From positions 1 through 23,531 of the forward strand of contig JAQUOM010000015.1 of NCBI GenBank assembly GCA_028717105.1: DNA of 23,531 bases, read 5' to 3'. This stretch comes from Candidatus Omnitrophota bacterium. Its GTDB lineage: Bacteria > Omnitrophota > Gorgyraeia > Velamenicoccales > Velamenicoccaceae. The position numbers and the translations under genes are program-made. Each line of letters starts with the position of its first letter. Position 1 is the stretch's first letter. Shown in pieces: positions 7,554 to 15,252 of this stretch. The notes beneath the pieces were generated by a model. It was not told the origin of the DNA, searched no databases, and saw only the letters and a program-made list of their open reading frames with translations.

Positions 7554-8998
7554 AACTTCATGGGCTGACGGCCTGGGAATTAAGATTGCGCTTTCAGGAC
7601 GGCTCTGCTGCGCCGGCAGACGTCCTTTCGGACCTTAAGGGCCGTTATCAAGCGGTCGAGGAGAAGGTCAGGGCGTTTGCGCGACCGCCGCATTTTGAGG
7701 AAGATGTTTCCGGCAGTTCCAGCGGCGCCGGCGCCCTGCAGGGGATCCCGGCCGTCATCAAAGACAATATCTGCCGCCAGGGAGATCCGACGGAGTGTTG
7801 TTCGCGGATCCTGAAAGGTTTTGTCGCGCCTTATGACGCGACGGTGGTGGAGAAACTTAAAAAATCAGGCGCGTTGATCCTGGGCAAGACCAATATGGAT
7901 GAGTTCGCGTTCGGTTCTTCCTGCGAAACTTCCTGTTTTTATCCGACGAGAAACCCCTGGGATTTAGGCCGTGTGCCCGGCGGTTCAAGCGGCGGCTCCT
8001 GCGCGTGCGTGGCTGCGGATGAGACGATTGTCGCGCTGGGTTCCGATACCGGCGGGTCGATCCGCCAGCCGGCGTCGTTGTGCGGCGTTGTGGGCATGAA
8101 GCCGACCTATGGGCGTGTTTCACGCTATGGCCTTGTGGCCTTCGCGTCGAGCCTGGACCAGATCGGCCCCATTACGAAAGATGTTCGTGATAACGCGCTT
8201 GTCTTGAGCGTCATCGCGGGCCATGACGGCCGGGATGCCACTTCCGTCGATCTTCCCGTGCCGGATTATCTTAAAGAGATGGAAAAAGATTTGAAGGGGA
8301 TGCGCGTCGCTGTCCCCAGGGAATATTTCGTCGAGGGCATCGATCCTGAAGTGCGGGAGGCCGTCACACAAGCTAAGGCAAAGCTCGGATCCCTGGGCGT
8401 GACATTCGGGGAGGTCAGCCTTCCTCATACCGAATATGCCGTGGCCGTCTATTACATTGTTGCCACGGCCGAGGCTTCTTCGAACTTGGCGCGCTTCGAC
8501 GGCGTCCAGTACGGTTTGAGGGTGGCGGCAGCCCCGGAGGATGCATCGGCCCTGATCGGGATGTACAAACAGACGCGCGACAAAGGGTTTGGCGCCGAAG
8601 CGAAGCGCCGGCTCATCCTCGGGACGTATGTGTTGTCCAGCGGTTATTATGACGCTTATTATCTGCGCGCCTCCAAGGTGCGGCGATTGATCAGGGAAGA
8701 TTTTGACAAGGTTTTTAAGGATTTTGATCTTATTCTGACGCCGACTTCGCCGACGCCCGCGTTTCGTCTCGGCGAAAAAACAGATAACCCCCTGAGCATG
8801 TATTTGTCCGATATTTACACTATCTCGACGAATTTGGCGGGCGTCCCCGCCATGTCGGTCCCGTGCGGCTTTTCGAAGGCGGGCCTGCCGATCGGCATGC
8901 AGATCATCGGCCGGCCGTTCGGGGAAGCAGACCTTTACCGGTTGGCGTTCCATTATGAGCAAAACACCTCCTGGCATAAGCAGAAGCCGAAGCTGTAA
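7550..8998 (+). CDS. gatA: Glutamyl/aspartyl-tRNA amidotransferase subunit GatA
   Basis: GatA is the glutaminase subunit: it releases ammonia from glutamine for the GatB active site. The 482-residue protein belongs to the amidase-signature family and shows the complete Ser-cisSer-Lys triad. Lys71 is in PAVIKDN, cis-Ser146 in PGGSSGGS, and nucleophile Ser170 in GSDTGGSIRQPA. The spacing (75 and 24 residues) agrees with my recollection of S. aureus GatA. GMKPTYGRVSRYGLVAFASSLDQIGP follows as in true GatA rather than in generic amidases. The C-terminus contains TPTSPTPAFRLGEK and a conserved GLPIGMQIIGRPFGE block. The start overlaps the gatC stop. The N-terminus is slightly unusual (GSAAPADVLSDLKGRYQAVEEKV) but the length is normal. 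Confidence 0.96.
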   Translation: MKLHGLTAWELRLRFQDGSAAPADVLSDLKGRYQAVEEKVRAFARPPHFEEDVSGSSSGAGALQGIPAVIKDNICRQGDPTECCSRILKGFVAPYDATVVEKLKKSGALILGKTNMDEFAFGSSCETSCFYPTRNPWDLGRVPGGSSGGSCACVAADETIVALGSDTGGSIRQPASLCGVVGMKPTYGRVSRYGLVAFASSLDQIGPITKDVRDNALVLSVIAGHDGRDATSVDLPVPDYLKEMEKDLKGMRVAVPREYFVEGIDPEVREAVTQAKAKLGSLGVTFGEVSLPHTEYAVAVYYIVATAEASSNLARFDGVQYGLRVAAAPEDASALIGMYKQTRDKGFGAEAKRRLILGTYVLSSGYYDAYYLRASKVRRLIREDFDKVFKDFDLILTPTSPTPAFRLGEKTDNPLSMYLSDIYTISTNLAGVPAMSVPCGFSKAGLPIGMQIIGRPFGEADLYRLAFHYEQNTSWHKQKPKL

Positions 8999-9017
8999 AA
9001 GCCGTGTCAGAGAGTCA

Positions 9018-9207
9018 AAGTGTTAACGTCAACGAGTTATCGGGTTAGCGGGTGAATGTGTGCGTGGTTCGGTGTTCGTGGTCCAGGATCCGTGATCTGT
9101 TCACGAACAACGTCGAACCACGAACCGCGAGCAACGAATGCGGGATGACGGGTTAACCCGGCGGACCGGCAGACTGGCTAACAGGCTCACCGGCAAACCA
9201 GCTAAAA
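9018..9207. repeat. gatA-gatB spacer: nested inverted repeat flanked by degenerate 8-bp repeats
   Basis: The spacer from 8999 to 9251 holds no gene. On its left, GAGTTATC, GGGTTAGC and GGGTGAAT follow one another at 9034-9057. On its right, GGCGGACC, GGCAGACT, GGCTAACA, GGCTCACC, GGCAAACC and AGCTAAAA run without gaps from 9160 to 9207. The right unit resembles the reverse complement of the left one (GGGTTAGC versus GCTAACCC). Between them, CGTGGTTCGGTGTTCGTG at 9063-9080 is the imperfect inverted complement of 9102-9122, with a three-base insertion in the right arm and a 21-base loop. The whole is nested and roughly symmetric. No T-run follows, so it does not look like a standard intrinsic terminator. 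Its function is unknown. Confidence 0.6.
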
Positions 9208-9254
9208 ATTGTTTGTACACACACGAAGTCTCTGATACCAAACACGCCGAAATG

Positions 9255-10688
9255 ATGAACTATGAACCTGTGATAGGACTGGAAGTTCACGTGCAGCTGA
9301 AAACCGCGACCAAGGCGTTCTGCGGTTGCGCTAACATTTTTGGCTCAAGAGAGAATACGCATGTCTGTCCGGTCTGTCTGGGCCTGCCCGGGTCGCTCCC
9401 CGTGCTTAATGAAACGGCGCTCAAGAGCGCCGTGAAGGTCGCATTGGCCCTGGGGTGCGACGTAAAACATTTTACGAAATTCGACAGGAAAAATTATTAT
9501 TATCCCGACCTGCCAAAAAATTTTCAGATTTCGCAGTATGACATGCCTTTTTCCGAAAACGGCAAGATGGATATCCGGGCGCAGGACGGCGTCAAGCGCA
9601 TCAGGGTCAAGCGCGTTCATCTGGAAGAAGATGCGGGCAAGTTGATCCATCCTGAAAGCGGCACGGAAAGCCTTGTCGATTATAACCGGGCGGGGACCCC
9701 GCTTTTAGAAATTGTCAGCGAGCCGGACCTTCATACGCCGGAAGAGGCGTATGTCTATCTGACGGACCTTAAATTGATCCTGCAATATCTGGATGTTTCC
9801 GATTGCGACATGGAAAAGGGGAGCCTGCGATGCGATGCCAATATTTCGTTACGGCCGGCAGGGACCTCGGGGCTGGGGGTCAAGGCTGAGCTGAAGAACA
9901 TGAATTCTTTCCGGGCCGTCCGCCAGGCCCTGGAATATGAGATAAAACGCCAGGCGGCCGTTCTGGAAGAAGGGGGCTCGGTCGTCCAGGAGACGCGGCT
10001 GTGGAATGAGAAAAAACAGCTGACGCTGCCGATGAGATCGAAAGAGGAGGCGCATGATTACCGGTATTTTCCGGAGCCCGATCTGCCGCCTTTTGTGATC
10101 TCGGCCGAGGAGATCGACACGATCAAAAAGGAATTGCCGGAAATGCCCGCGCAGAGACGTCGGCGTTTCATGGAGGCGTTCGGTCTTTGCGAGAAAGACG
10201 CTTCGACGGTCGTAGCGTCCAAGAGCTTTGCGGATTTTTTCGAAGCCTGCCTGGAACTCTACGGTCAGCCTAAAAAGATCGTGCATTGGCTGATCGGCCC
10301 CGTTTCATTCCAGATGAACACCCGCGGACAGGATATGGCAGAGTTGCGGCTGACACCGGCAGCCCTTACGGAACTGATCGATCTCGTGGAGACGGGGAAG
10401 ATCAGCCAGCTGGCCGGAAAGGATGTTTTGCAAGAGATGCTGGAGAGCGGGAAATCCGCAGGAAAGATCGTCGTCGAAGAAAATCTCGCCCAGGTTTCGG
10501 ATGCGGGCGCCCTTCTCGCCGTGATCCAGGAGGTCCTGGCAGCCAACAAGAAATCCGTCGATGACTATAAAGCCGGCAAAGAGAATGCGTTGATGTTTTT
10601 GGTCGGGCAGGTGATGCGTTTGTCCCGGGGGAAGGCGAATCCCAAGACGGCCAGGGAATTGCTTGTTGAAAAACTGAGGTCGTTATGA
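9255..10688 (+). CDS. gatB: Aspartyl/glutamyl-tRNA amidotransferase subunit GatB
   Basis: GatB binds the misacylated tRNA, phosphorylates the side-chain carboxylate with ATP, and amidates it with ammonia channelled from GatA. Counted from 9255 the protein has 477 residues, the usual length. It starts EPVIGLEVHVQLKT, then shows the four zinc cysteines Cys23, Cys25, Cys38 and Cys41 (FCGCANIF; THVCPVCLGLPGS). FDRKNYYYPDLPKNFQISQYD, HLEEDAGKL, DYNRAGTPLLEIVSEPD and KAELKNMNSFRAV are classic GatB motifs. The C-terminal YqeY-like helical tail contacts tRNA (LVGQVMRLSRGKANPKTARELL). The frame is open back to 9138, but the added residues are encoded by spacer repeats and are not conserved, so the start is at 9255 (or the adjacent ATG 9252). 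Its stop overlaps the protease start as ATGA. Confidence 0.95.
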   Translation: MNYEPVIGLEVHVQLKTATKAFCGCANIFGSRENTHVCPVCLGLPGSLPVLNETALKSAVKVALALGCDVKHFTKFDRKNYYYPDLPKNFQISQYDMPFSENGKMDIRAQDGVKRIRVKRVHLEEDAGKLIHPESGTESLVDYNRAGTPLLEIVSEPDLHTPEEAYVYLTDLKLILQYLDVSDCDMEKGSLRCDANISLRPAGTSGLGVKAELKNMNSFRAVRQALEYEIKRQAAVLEEGGSVVQETRLWNEKKQLTLPMRSKEEAHDYRYFPEPDLPPFVISAEEIDTIKKELPEMPAQRRRRFMEAFGLCEKDASTVVASKSFADFFEACLELYGQPKKIVHWLIGPVSFQMNTRGQDMAELRLTPAALTELIDLVETGKISQLAGKDVLQEMLESGKSAGKIVVEENLAQVSDAGALLAVIQEVLAANKKSVDDYKAGKENALMFLVGQVMRLSRGKANPKTARELLVEKLRSL

Positions 10689-11992
10689 GATGTGCTTTGA
10701 GATTTTGGGTTTTGCTGTTCGCTGCCCTTTGCGTCCTGGTCGTGGCAAATTTCGGCATGACGGCCATCAATCAGTCCAAGCGCAACGAGACCTATAAGGA
10801 GCTTGAGCTGTTCGCCGACGCCCTGGCCTTTGTCCAGGCCCAGTATGTGGATGAGGCCCCTGCCAAAGATTTGATTTATGGGGCGTTGACGGGCCTGATG
10901 GCGAGCCTCGATCCGCATAGCCAGTTTTTGACGCCGGAGGACCACGAAGATCTAAAAGCGGATACGGCCGGCCATTTCGGCGGCGTCGGGATCGAGATCA
11001 CGCTTAAGGACCGCCTTGTGACGGTCATTACGCCGATCGAAGGGACGCCGGCATGGGAAGCGGGTGTACAGCCTCACGATCGGATTGTCAAGATCGACGA
11101 GACCGTCCTTAAGAATGTCAAGCTTCATGAGGCCGTTAAGATGCTCAGAGGCAAACCGGGGACAGACGTGACGATCGTTGTGTGGCGTGAAAAAGAGAAT
11201 AAACTTTTGACGTTCAAGATCAGGAGGGCTACGATCGAGATCAAGGACATCAAAGAAGCCAGGATCCTGGAGGATGGGATCGGTTACATCAAGTTGGTGG
11301 AGTTCAGTGAAGAGACGACGCGTCATGTCGATAAGGCCCTTGCCGATCTAAAATCCCGGGGAATGGATGCGTTGATCTTTGATTTAAGAAATAACCCCGG
11401 AGGCCTTCTGGACCAGGCCGTGGAGGTGACGGAACGCTTTATTCCCGCCGGCCAACTGGTTGTTTCTATGAAAGGCCGCGAACCGTCCCAGGATGCCGTT
11501 TTTATGTCGCGCTATCGGACTCCTTATACGGATATCCCCATCGTGCTCCTTATCAACGAAGGGAGCGCATCCGGAAGCGAGATCCTGGCCGGATGCCTCA
11601 AGGACCTGAAAAGAGCGATCCTTGTGGGCGGACAAACCTTCGGCAAGGGGTCTGTTCAGACGGTCCTTCCTTTGAGAGACGGTTCGGCGTTGAAGGTGAC
11701 GACAGCCCGTTATTACACGCCTTCAGGTGTTTCTATTCATGAGACCGGGATCATGCCGGATGTCATGGCGCCTCAGGAGACGTCGGCCAGGATCGATCAG
11801 GAGAAACCGGAGACGTCTCTGGAAGAGATTTTTGAAGACGTCGAAAAGAAGACATCGCAGAAGGATGAGGTGTCTGATGTGAAGGAGCTTTATCTGCGCG
11901 ATATCCCGCTTTCCAGGGCCGTCGACCTCATCAAGGGGATCAAGATCTATCAAAAAATGGTCGTAGTCAAGGACCAGAAACGCGTTTCATGA
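10685..11992 (+). CDS. C-terminal processing protease (S41 family, CtpA/Prc-like)
   Basis: This is a periplasmic or membrane-anchored serine protease of the S41 family, which trims or degrades proteins at the C-terminus and is tied to envelope maintenance. The 435-residue chain has a signal anchor at about 5-22 (ALRFWVLLFAALCVLVVANF) and a short helical region (YGALTGLMASLDPHSQFLTPED). A PDZ domain covers about 95-180 (GGVGIEITLKDRLVTVITPI; AGVQPHDRIVKIDE), and the catalytic domain about 195-360. Ser296 in NEGSASGSEI and Lys321 in TFGKGSVQT form the expected Ser-Lys dyad. RARYYTPSG-type sequence follows (TARYYTPSGVSIHETGIMPD). The C-terminal tail from about 360 is charged. The gene is coupled to gatB and to the downstream deacetylase by 4-bp overlaps. 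Exact substrates cannot be read from the sequence. Confidence 0.93.
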   Translation: MRCALRFWVLLFAALCVLVVANFGMTAINQSKRNETYKELELFADALAFVQAQYVDEAPAKDLIYGALTGLMASLDPHSQFLTPEDHEDLKADTAGHFGGVGIEITLKDRLVTVITPIEGTPAWEAGVQPHDRIVKIDETVLKNVKLHEAVKMLRGKPGTDVTIVVWREKENKLLTFKIRRATIEIKDIKEARILEDGIGYIKLVEFSEETTRHVDKALADLKSRGMDALIFDLRNNPGGLLDQAVEVTERFIPAGQLVVSMKGREPSQDAVFMSRYRTPYTDIPIVLLINEGSASGSEILAGCLKDLKRAILVGGQTFGKGSVQTVLPLRDGSALKVTTARYYTPSGVSIHETGIMPDVMAPQETSARIDQEKPETSLEEIFEDVEKKTSQKDEVSDVKELYLRDIPLSRAVDLIKGIKIYQKMVVVKDQKRVS

Positions 11993-12885
11993 ACAACGTC
12001 AAAAATCTTGTTATCCTGGTCCTCTCCGCGATCGTCATCTTGCAGGCGGGCCTGTTGCTTTATTTCCTGCGGCGTTCCCAGGCGCCGGTCCGGAAAAAGC
12101 CTGTCGTAGCCCGTCCGGCCCCCTTGCCCGCAGAGAAGCTTCCCGTTGTCCGTCCGCAAGAGGCGGAACCTGTTTCTCCCGTCGCCGAAAGGCCAAAGCC
12201 GCGCCCCGAGGTCGTTACCGGCAAGATCGCGCTGATCATTGACGACTGGGGATATAATATGCGGAACAAGAGTTTCCTTGAAGACGATGATATGCCGGTG
12301 ACGATTGCGATCCTGCCGTTCCAGGAATATTCGAGAGAAGCGGCCGAGCTGGCCCATCGGCACGGCAAAGAGGTCATCATCCATATGCCGATGGAACCTC
12401 ATCACAAGGAACAATACGGGCTGGAGACGAATACCCTTTTGACGACGATGGATTCTTCGCAGATCGTCTCATTGATGGATGAGGCTTTTGCGCAAATTCC
12501 TTACGCCAAAGGGATCAACAACCATATGGGTTCCAAGGCGACGGAAGATACGCGGGTGATGCGTATCGTGATCGGATATCTGAAGCGTCGGGGCTTATTT
12601 TTTGTGGACAGCATGGTGACGCCCAAGAGTGTCGGACGGACGGTGGCCAAGTCGATGCACGAGAAATTCGCAAGCCGTGATATTTTCATTGATAATGAGA
12701 ATGGCGAGACCTATATCAGGGAACAGCTGGTGAAGGTGGCGCGTCTGGCCAAGCAGAACGGCGTTGCCGTTGCGATCGGGCACGATCGGCCGCATACCGT
12801 CGCTGTCCTTAAGGAAATGATCCCGGCGTTCGAGGAACAAGGATATGAATTTATCGGCATCTCCGAAGTGATCAAGGACCTTTGA
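11989..12885 (+). CDS. Divergent polysaccharide deacetylase family protein (YibQ-like)
   Basis: The 298-residue protein has an N-terminal membrane anchor (about 4-25, LVILVLSAIVILQAGLLLYF) and a Pro/Arg/Glu-rich linker (about 30-75). A C-terminal domain of the divergent polysaccharide deacetylase family follows: KIALIIDDWGYN, VTIAILPFQEYSREAAELAH, KEVIIHMPMEPH, KGINNHMGSKATED, GLFFVDSMVTPKSVG, AVAIGHDRPHTV. The paired Asp in IIDDWG and the histidines in HMPMEPH and NNHMGS are the positions expected for metal binding. The biochemical substrate of this family is not settled to my knowledge. Neighbours of the S41 protease type are common for this family, and this one overlaps the protease stop in ATGA. 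The product probably sits in the periplasm and acts on cell-wall or surface glycans. That last point is inference. Confidence 0.85.
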   Translation: MNNVKNLVILVLSAIVILQAGLLLYFLRRSQAPVRKKPVVARPAPLPAEKLPVVRPQEAEPVSPVAERPKPRPEVVTGKIALIIDDWGYNMRNKSFLEDDDMPVTIAILPFQEYSREAAELAHRHGKEVIIHMPMEPHHKEQYGLETNTLLTTMDSSQIVSLMDEAFAQIPYAKGINNHMGSKATEDTRVMRIVIGYLKRRGLFFVDSMVTPKSVGRTVAKSMHEKFASRDIFIDNENGETYIREQLVKVARLAKQNGVAVAIGHDRPHTVAVLKEMIPAFEEQGYEFIGISEVIKDL

Positions 12886-12930
12886 GACAGGTCCCGGGAT
12901 AAAGAGAAACAAATCAACGTCTTAAACGAA

Positions 12931-13935
12931 ATGACAAATGCCGTGAGAGTTTTAGGGATTGAGACATCGTGCGATGAAACAGGCGCTTCTGTGGTCGAGG
13001 ACAGCCGCGGCGTCTTGTCGAATGTCGTCGCTACAAGCCTCTCTCAGCATGCCCCCTACGGAGGCATTATTCCTGAGATCGCTTCGCGCGCCCAGCTGGA
13101 GTCTATCAGCGCGGTCGTTGAGGAGGCGATGAAAACAGCCCGTGTCGCAAGCAAAGACCTGGATGCCTTGGCTGTGACTCAGGGGCCGGGCCTGATCGGT
13201 TCTTTGCTTGTGGGCGTCTCTTTTGGCCGCGCATTAAGCCAGGCATGGAACCTTCCCGTCGTCGGCATTGACCACTTACGGGCCCATCTTTATGCCGCTT
13301 TCATAGACCACGAAATTTCTTTTCCGTTTGCCGGGCTGGTTGTTTCCGGAGGCCATACCAGTCTTTACCGCGTCACGGGGATCGGCGAAGAGACCCTTGT
13401 GGGGTCGACGCGCGATGACGCCGCCGGAGAGGCCTTTGATAAAGCGGCCAAGATCCTGGGCTTGGGTTATCCCGGAGGGCCGGCCATTGAACAGGCTGCC
13501 CAAAAGGGTTCACCGGAGGCGTTCCGCTTTCGTTGCGACTGCGGCCCCGGGTTTGATTTCAGTTTCAGCGGTATCAAGACGGCCGTCCTCTACAAAGTCC
13601 AGAATGTTAAAAAACTCTATGGTCGTGTTTCCGGGCAGACGATCGCCGACCTGGCCGCTTCGTTTCAATCAGCCGTGGTTGAAGACTTGGTCGAAAAATC
13701 CTGTCGGTTGGCGCAAAAGAGCCGCTGCAGGGTCCTGGCGGTCGGCGGCGGCGTTGCGTGTAACGGCGTATTGCGTTTGAGGCTGGAAGAAGAGACGGAG
13801 CGCCGGGGCATCGCGCTTTGCATGGCGCCAAGATCATACTGCCTTGATAACGCCGCGATGGTGGCGAGCCTGGGGATCCGGCTGATGAGGGCCCACAAAA
13901 GCGGGAAACGGTTTTGCATGAAGGCGCTTTTTTGA
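12931..13935 (+). CDS. tsaD: tRNA N6-threonylcarbamoyladenosine transferase TsaD
   Basis: TsaD transfers the threonylcarbamoyl group to A37 of tRNAs that read ANN codons, with TsaB and TsaE. The 334 residues open with RVLGIETSCDETGASVV and contain HAPYGGIIPEIASRAQ, TQGPGLIGSLLVG, and the metal-binding pair His115/His119 in GIDHLRAHLYA. SGGHTSLYRV, RDDAAGEAFDKAAKILGLGYPGG, FSFSGIKTAV and AVGGGVACNGVLR follow. All ASKHA-fold signatures of the Kae1/Qri7/TsaD family are present and the length is standard. No strong ribosome site precedes 12931 (TTAAACGAA), so the exact start is less certain, but the conserved N-terminus begins within a few residues of it. The upstream gap is 45 bp. The mgtC-like gene follows after 13 bp. 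Confidence 0.96.
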   Translation: MTNAVRVLGIETSCDETGASVVEDSRGVLSNVVATSLSQHAPYGGIIPEIASRAQLESISAVVEEAMKTARVASKDLDALAVTQGPGLIGSLLVGVSFGRALSQAWNLPVVGIDHLRAHLYAAFIDHEISFPFAGLVVSGGHTSLYRVTGIGEETLVGSTRDDAAGEAFDKAAKILGLGYPGGPAIEQAAQKGSPEAFRFRCDCGPGFDFSFSGIKTAVLYKVQNVKKLYGRVSGQTIADLAASFQSAVVEDLVEKSCRLAQKSRCRVLAVGGGVACNGVLRLRLEEETERRGIALCMAPRSYCLDNAAMVASLGIRLMRAHKSGKRFCMKALF

Positions 13936-13948
13936 TAAGGAGGGTTAG

Positions 13949-14419
13949 ATGATTTCAGATAATGAAATGATGCTGCGGATTTTTGTTTCATTCATATTGA
14001 GCGGCCTGATCGGGCTGGAGCGCCAGGTCTGCCGCCACCAGGCCGGTTTGCGCACACATATCCTGGTTTGCCTCGGTTCAACCCTGATCATGTTGACATC
14101 CCTGCATGTTTTTGATATATATAAGTCCGTGGCAAGCGTGGATCCGACGCGCATTGCGGCAGGTGTTATCACCGGTATCGGTTTTCTTGGAGCGGGCACC
14201 ATTCTTCGTTCTCCCGAAGGCATACGGGGATTGACAACGGCTTCAAGCCTCTGGGTAGTCGCCGCGCTGGGCTTAAGCATCGGGTGCGGGTTTTTCAAGG
14301 TTTCGATTTTTGTGACGATCCTGGTGCTTTTGGTGCTTTTGTTCTTACGACGTTTGGAGAGCAGTTTGCTAAAAAAGGAGGTACCGCATGGCCATAAGAG
14401 ACAGGAAGAAGGAGAATGA
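13949..14419 (+). CDS. MgtC/SapB family membrane protein
   Basis: The 156-residue integral membrane protein matches the N-terminal MgtC domain: MMLRIFVSFILSGLIGLERQ, GLRTHILVCLGSTLIML, DPTRIAAGVITGIGFLGAG, RGLTTASSLWVVAALGLSIG, and a last helix VTILVLLVLLFL before a basic tail. MgtC proteins are known from Salmonella and mycobacteria for survival under low magnesium and for modulating the F-type ATP synthase. For free-living relatives the role is unclear. The C-terminal soluble domain of Salmonella MgtC is lacking, as in SapB-type members. A strong AAGGAGGG at 13937-13944 precedes the ATG. The last 32 bases overlap the bactofilin gene in another frame, which suggests co-translation. Confidence 0.88.
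   Translation: MISDNEMMLRIFVSFILSGLIGLERQVCRHQAGLRTHILVCLGSTLIMLTSLHVFDIYKSVASVDPTRIAAGVITGIGFLGAGTILRSPEGIRGLTTASSLWVVAALGLSIGCGFFKVSIFVTILVLLVLLFLRRLESSLLKKEVPHGHKRQEEGE
14375..14382 (+). promoter_or_regulatory. Strong Shine-Dalgarno site for the bactofilin-HTH gene, inside mgtC
   Basis: AAGGAGGT, a complete anti-16S complement, stands 5 bases before the ATG at 14388 and lies within the coding end of the mgtC-like gene. It fixes the bactofilin start and implies efficient independent initiation in spite of the 32-bp overlap. Confidence 0.65.
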
Positions 14420-14897
14420 CGAACGCGTGATTACTGTCGATTCCGCTATGCAGGGGAGCCTTTCTTTTAAGGACCCGGTGCACCTGCGTATCAACGGGAA
14501 GTTTGAGGGGACCCTGGAGGTCCGGGGCGTCCTTGAGATCGGCGAGGATGCCGTGGTGGATGCCACCATCGCGGGCGACGATGTCCTCATCGAGGGCCGG
14601 GTCAAAGGCGAGGTCACCGCTTCCAAAAGGATCTTATTGAAAGACCACGCCGTCGTCGAGGGGAATATCAAAACGCCGTTGTTGAATATCAGCGAAGGGG
14701 CGGTTTTCCAGGGGCGGTGTGCGATGCTGGGGGACATTTTTGATACGGAGACGTTGGCGCGTTATCTGGAAGTGGACTTGAATACCATCCTTGAGTGGGC
14801 CAACAACGGCAGGATCCCGGCCTTCAAGGAATCCAATGATTGGAAATTTGAGCGCAAGAAGATCGACGAGTGGGTCTCCGCAGGAAAAATCGGATAG
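14388..14897 (+). CDS. Bactofilin domain fused to an excisionase-type helix-turn-helix
   Basis: The 169-residue protein has two parts. Residues 13-113 form a bactofilin (DUF583) right-handed beta-helix: ITVDSAMQGSLSFKDPVHLRI, then short repeats such as INGKFEGTLEVRGVLEIGED, VDATIAGDDVLIEGRVKGEV and AVVEGNIKTPLLNISEGAVF. Bactofilins polymerise without nucleotide at the inner membrane and place cell-wall or chromosome-segregation proteins. Residues about 118-165 form a MerR/excisionase-like helix-turn-helix of the HTH_17 type: FDTETLARYLEVDLNTILEW, then NNGRIPAFKESNDWKFERKK and IDEWV. The next gene carries a closely similar HTH. The bactofilin part is clear, and the HTH rests on the pattern LARYL...NGRIPAF...W.F....IDEW. 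What the HTH binds, DNA or protein, is not visible. The predicted protein is cytosolic, with no membrane segment. Confidence 0.82.
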   Translation: MAIRDRKKENDERVITVDSAMQGSLSFKDPVHLRINGKFEGTLEVRGVLEIGEDAVVDATIAGDDVLIEGRVKGEVTASKRILLKDHAVVEGNIKTPLLNISEGAVFQGRCAMLGDIFDTETLARYLEVDLNTILEWANNGRIPAFKESNDWKFERKKIDEWVSAGKIG

Positions 14898-14949
14898 ACA
14901 GGAGATCCTGCGCGTCCGTCGTCATGTGTCGTCAAGGAAATGAGCTGTC

Positions 14950-15252
14950 ATGGTTTCGAATAAACTGCTGACCATCCGTGAGGTGGCCAGTTATTTGAAT
15001 ATTACGGAAAAAGAAGTCGTGGAGCTGGCCGAGAACGGCGCGATCCCCGCTTATAAAGTGGGTGGGGTGTATTTGCGTTTTAAAAAAGAGCAGTTGGATC
15101 AAGTCAAGCCACGGATCAAGCCAAACCAATCTCTCGTCACCATAGAGGGGACTTTGGCCGAAAAGGTCAAGGATTTCATCTATCATAACGATTTTTATAT
15201 CCTGTCTTTAGTCGTCATCTTCTTCCTCTTGTATTTTATCGTGAAATTATGA
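14950..15252 (+). CDS. Small membrane-anchored excisionase-type HTH protein
   Basis: The 100-residue protein has an N-terminal HTH_17/excisionase-like domain at about 5-55 (LTIREVASYLNITEKEVVEL; NGAIPAYKVGGVYLRFKKEQ). A short linker follows, then a hydrophobic helix at about 83-99 (YILSLVVIFFLLYFIV) at the extreme C-terminus. That topology predicts a tail-anchored protein with the HTH in the cytosol. The domain aligns with the C-terminal domain of the bactofilin fusion just upstream: REVASYLNI versus LARYLEV, NGAIPAYK versus NGRIPAFK, YLRFKKEQLDQV versus WKFERKKIDEWV. AAGGA at about 14935 precedes the ATG. The stop overlaps the larB start in ATGA. I do not recognise a characterised homologue. 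A membrane tether for DNA or for the bactofilin polymer is a reasonable hypothesis, but only that. Confidence 0.75.
   Translation: MVSNKLLTIREVASYLNITEKEVVELAENGAIPAYKVGGVYLRFKKEQLDQVKPRIKPNQSLVTIEGTLAEKVKDFIYHNDFYILSLVVIFFLLYFIVKL

Noticed and set aside
9138..9254. Upstream extension of gatB by 39 residues
   Set aside because: The added residues are translated from the 8-bp repeat spacer and have nothing in common with GatB; the conserved start is at 9255.
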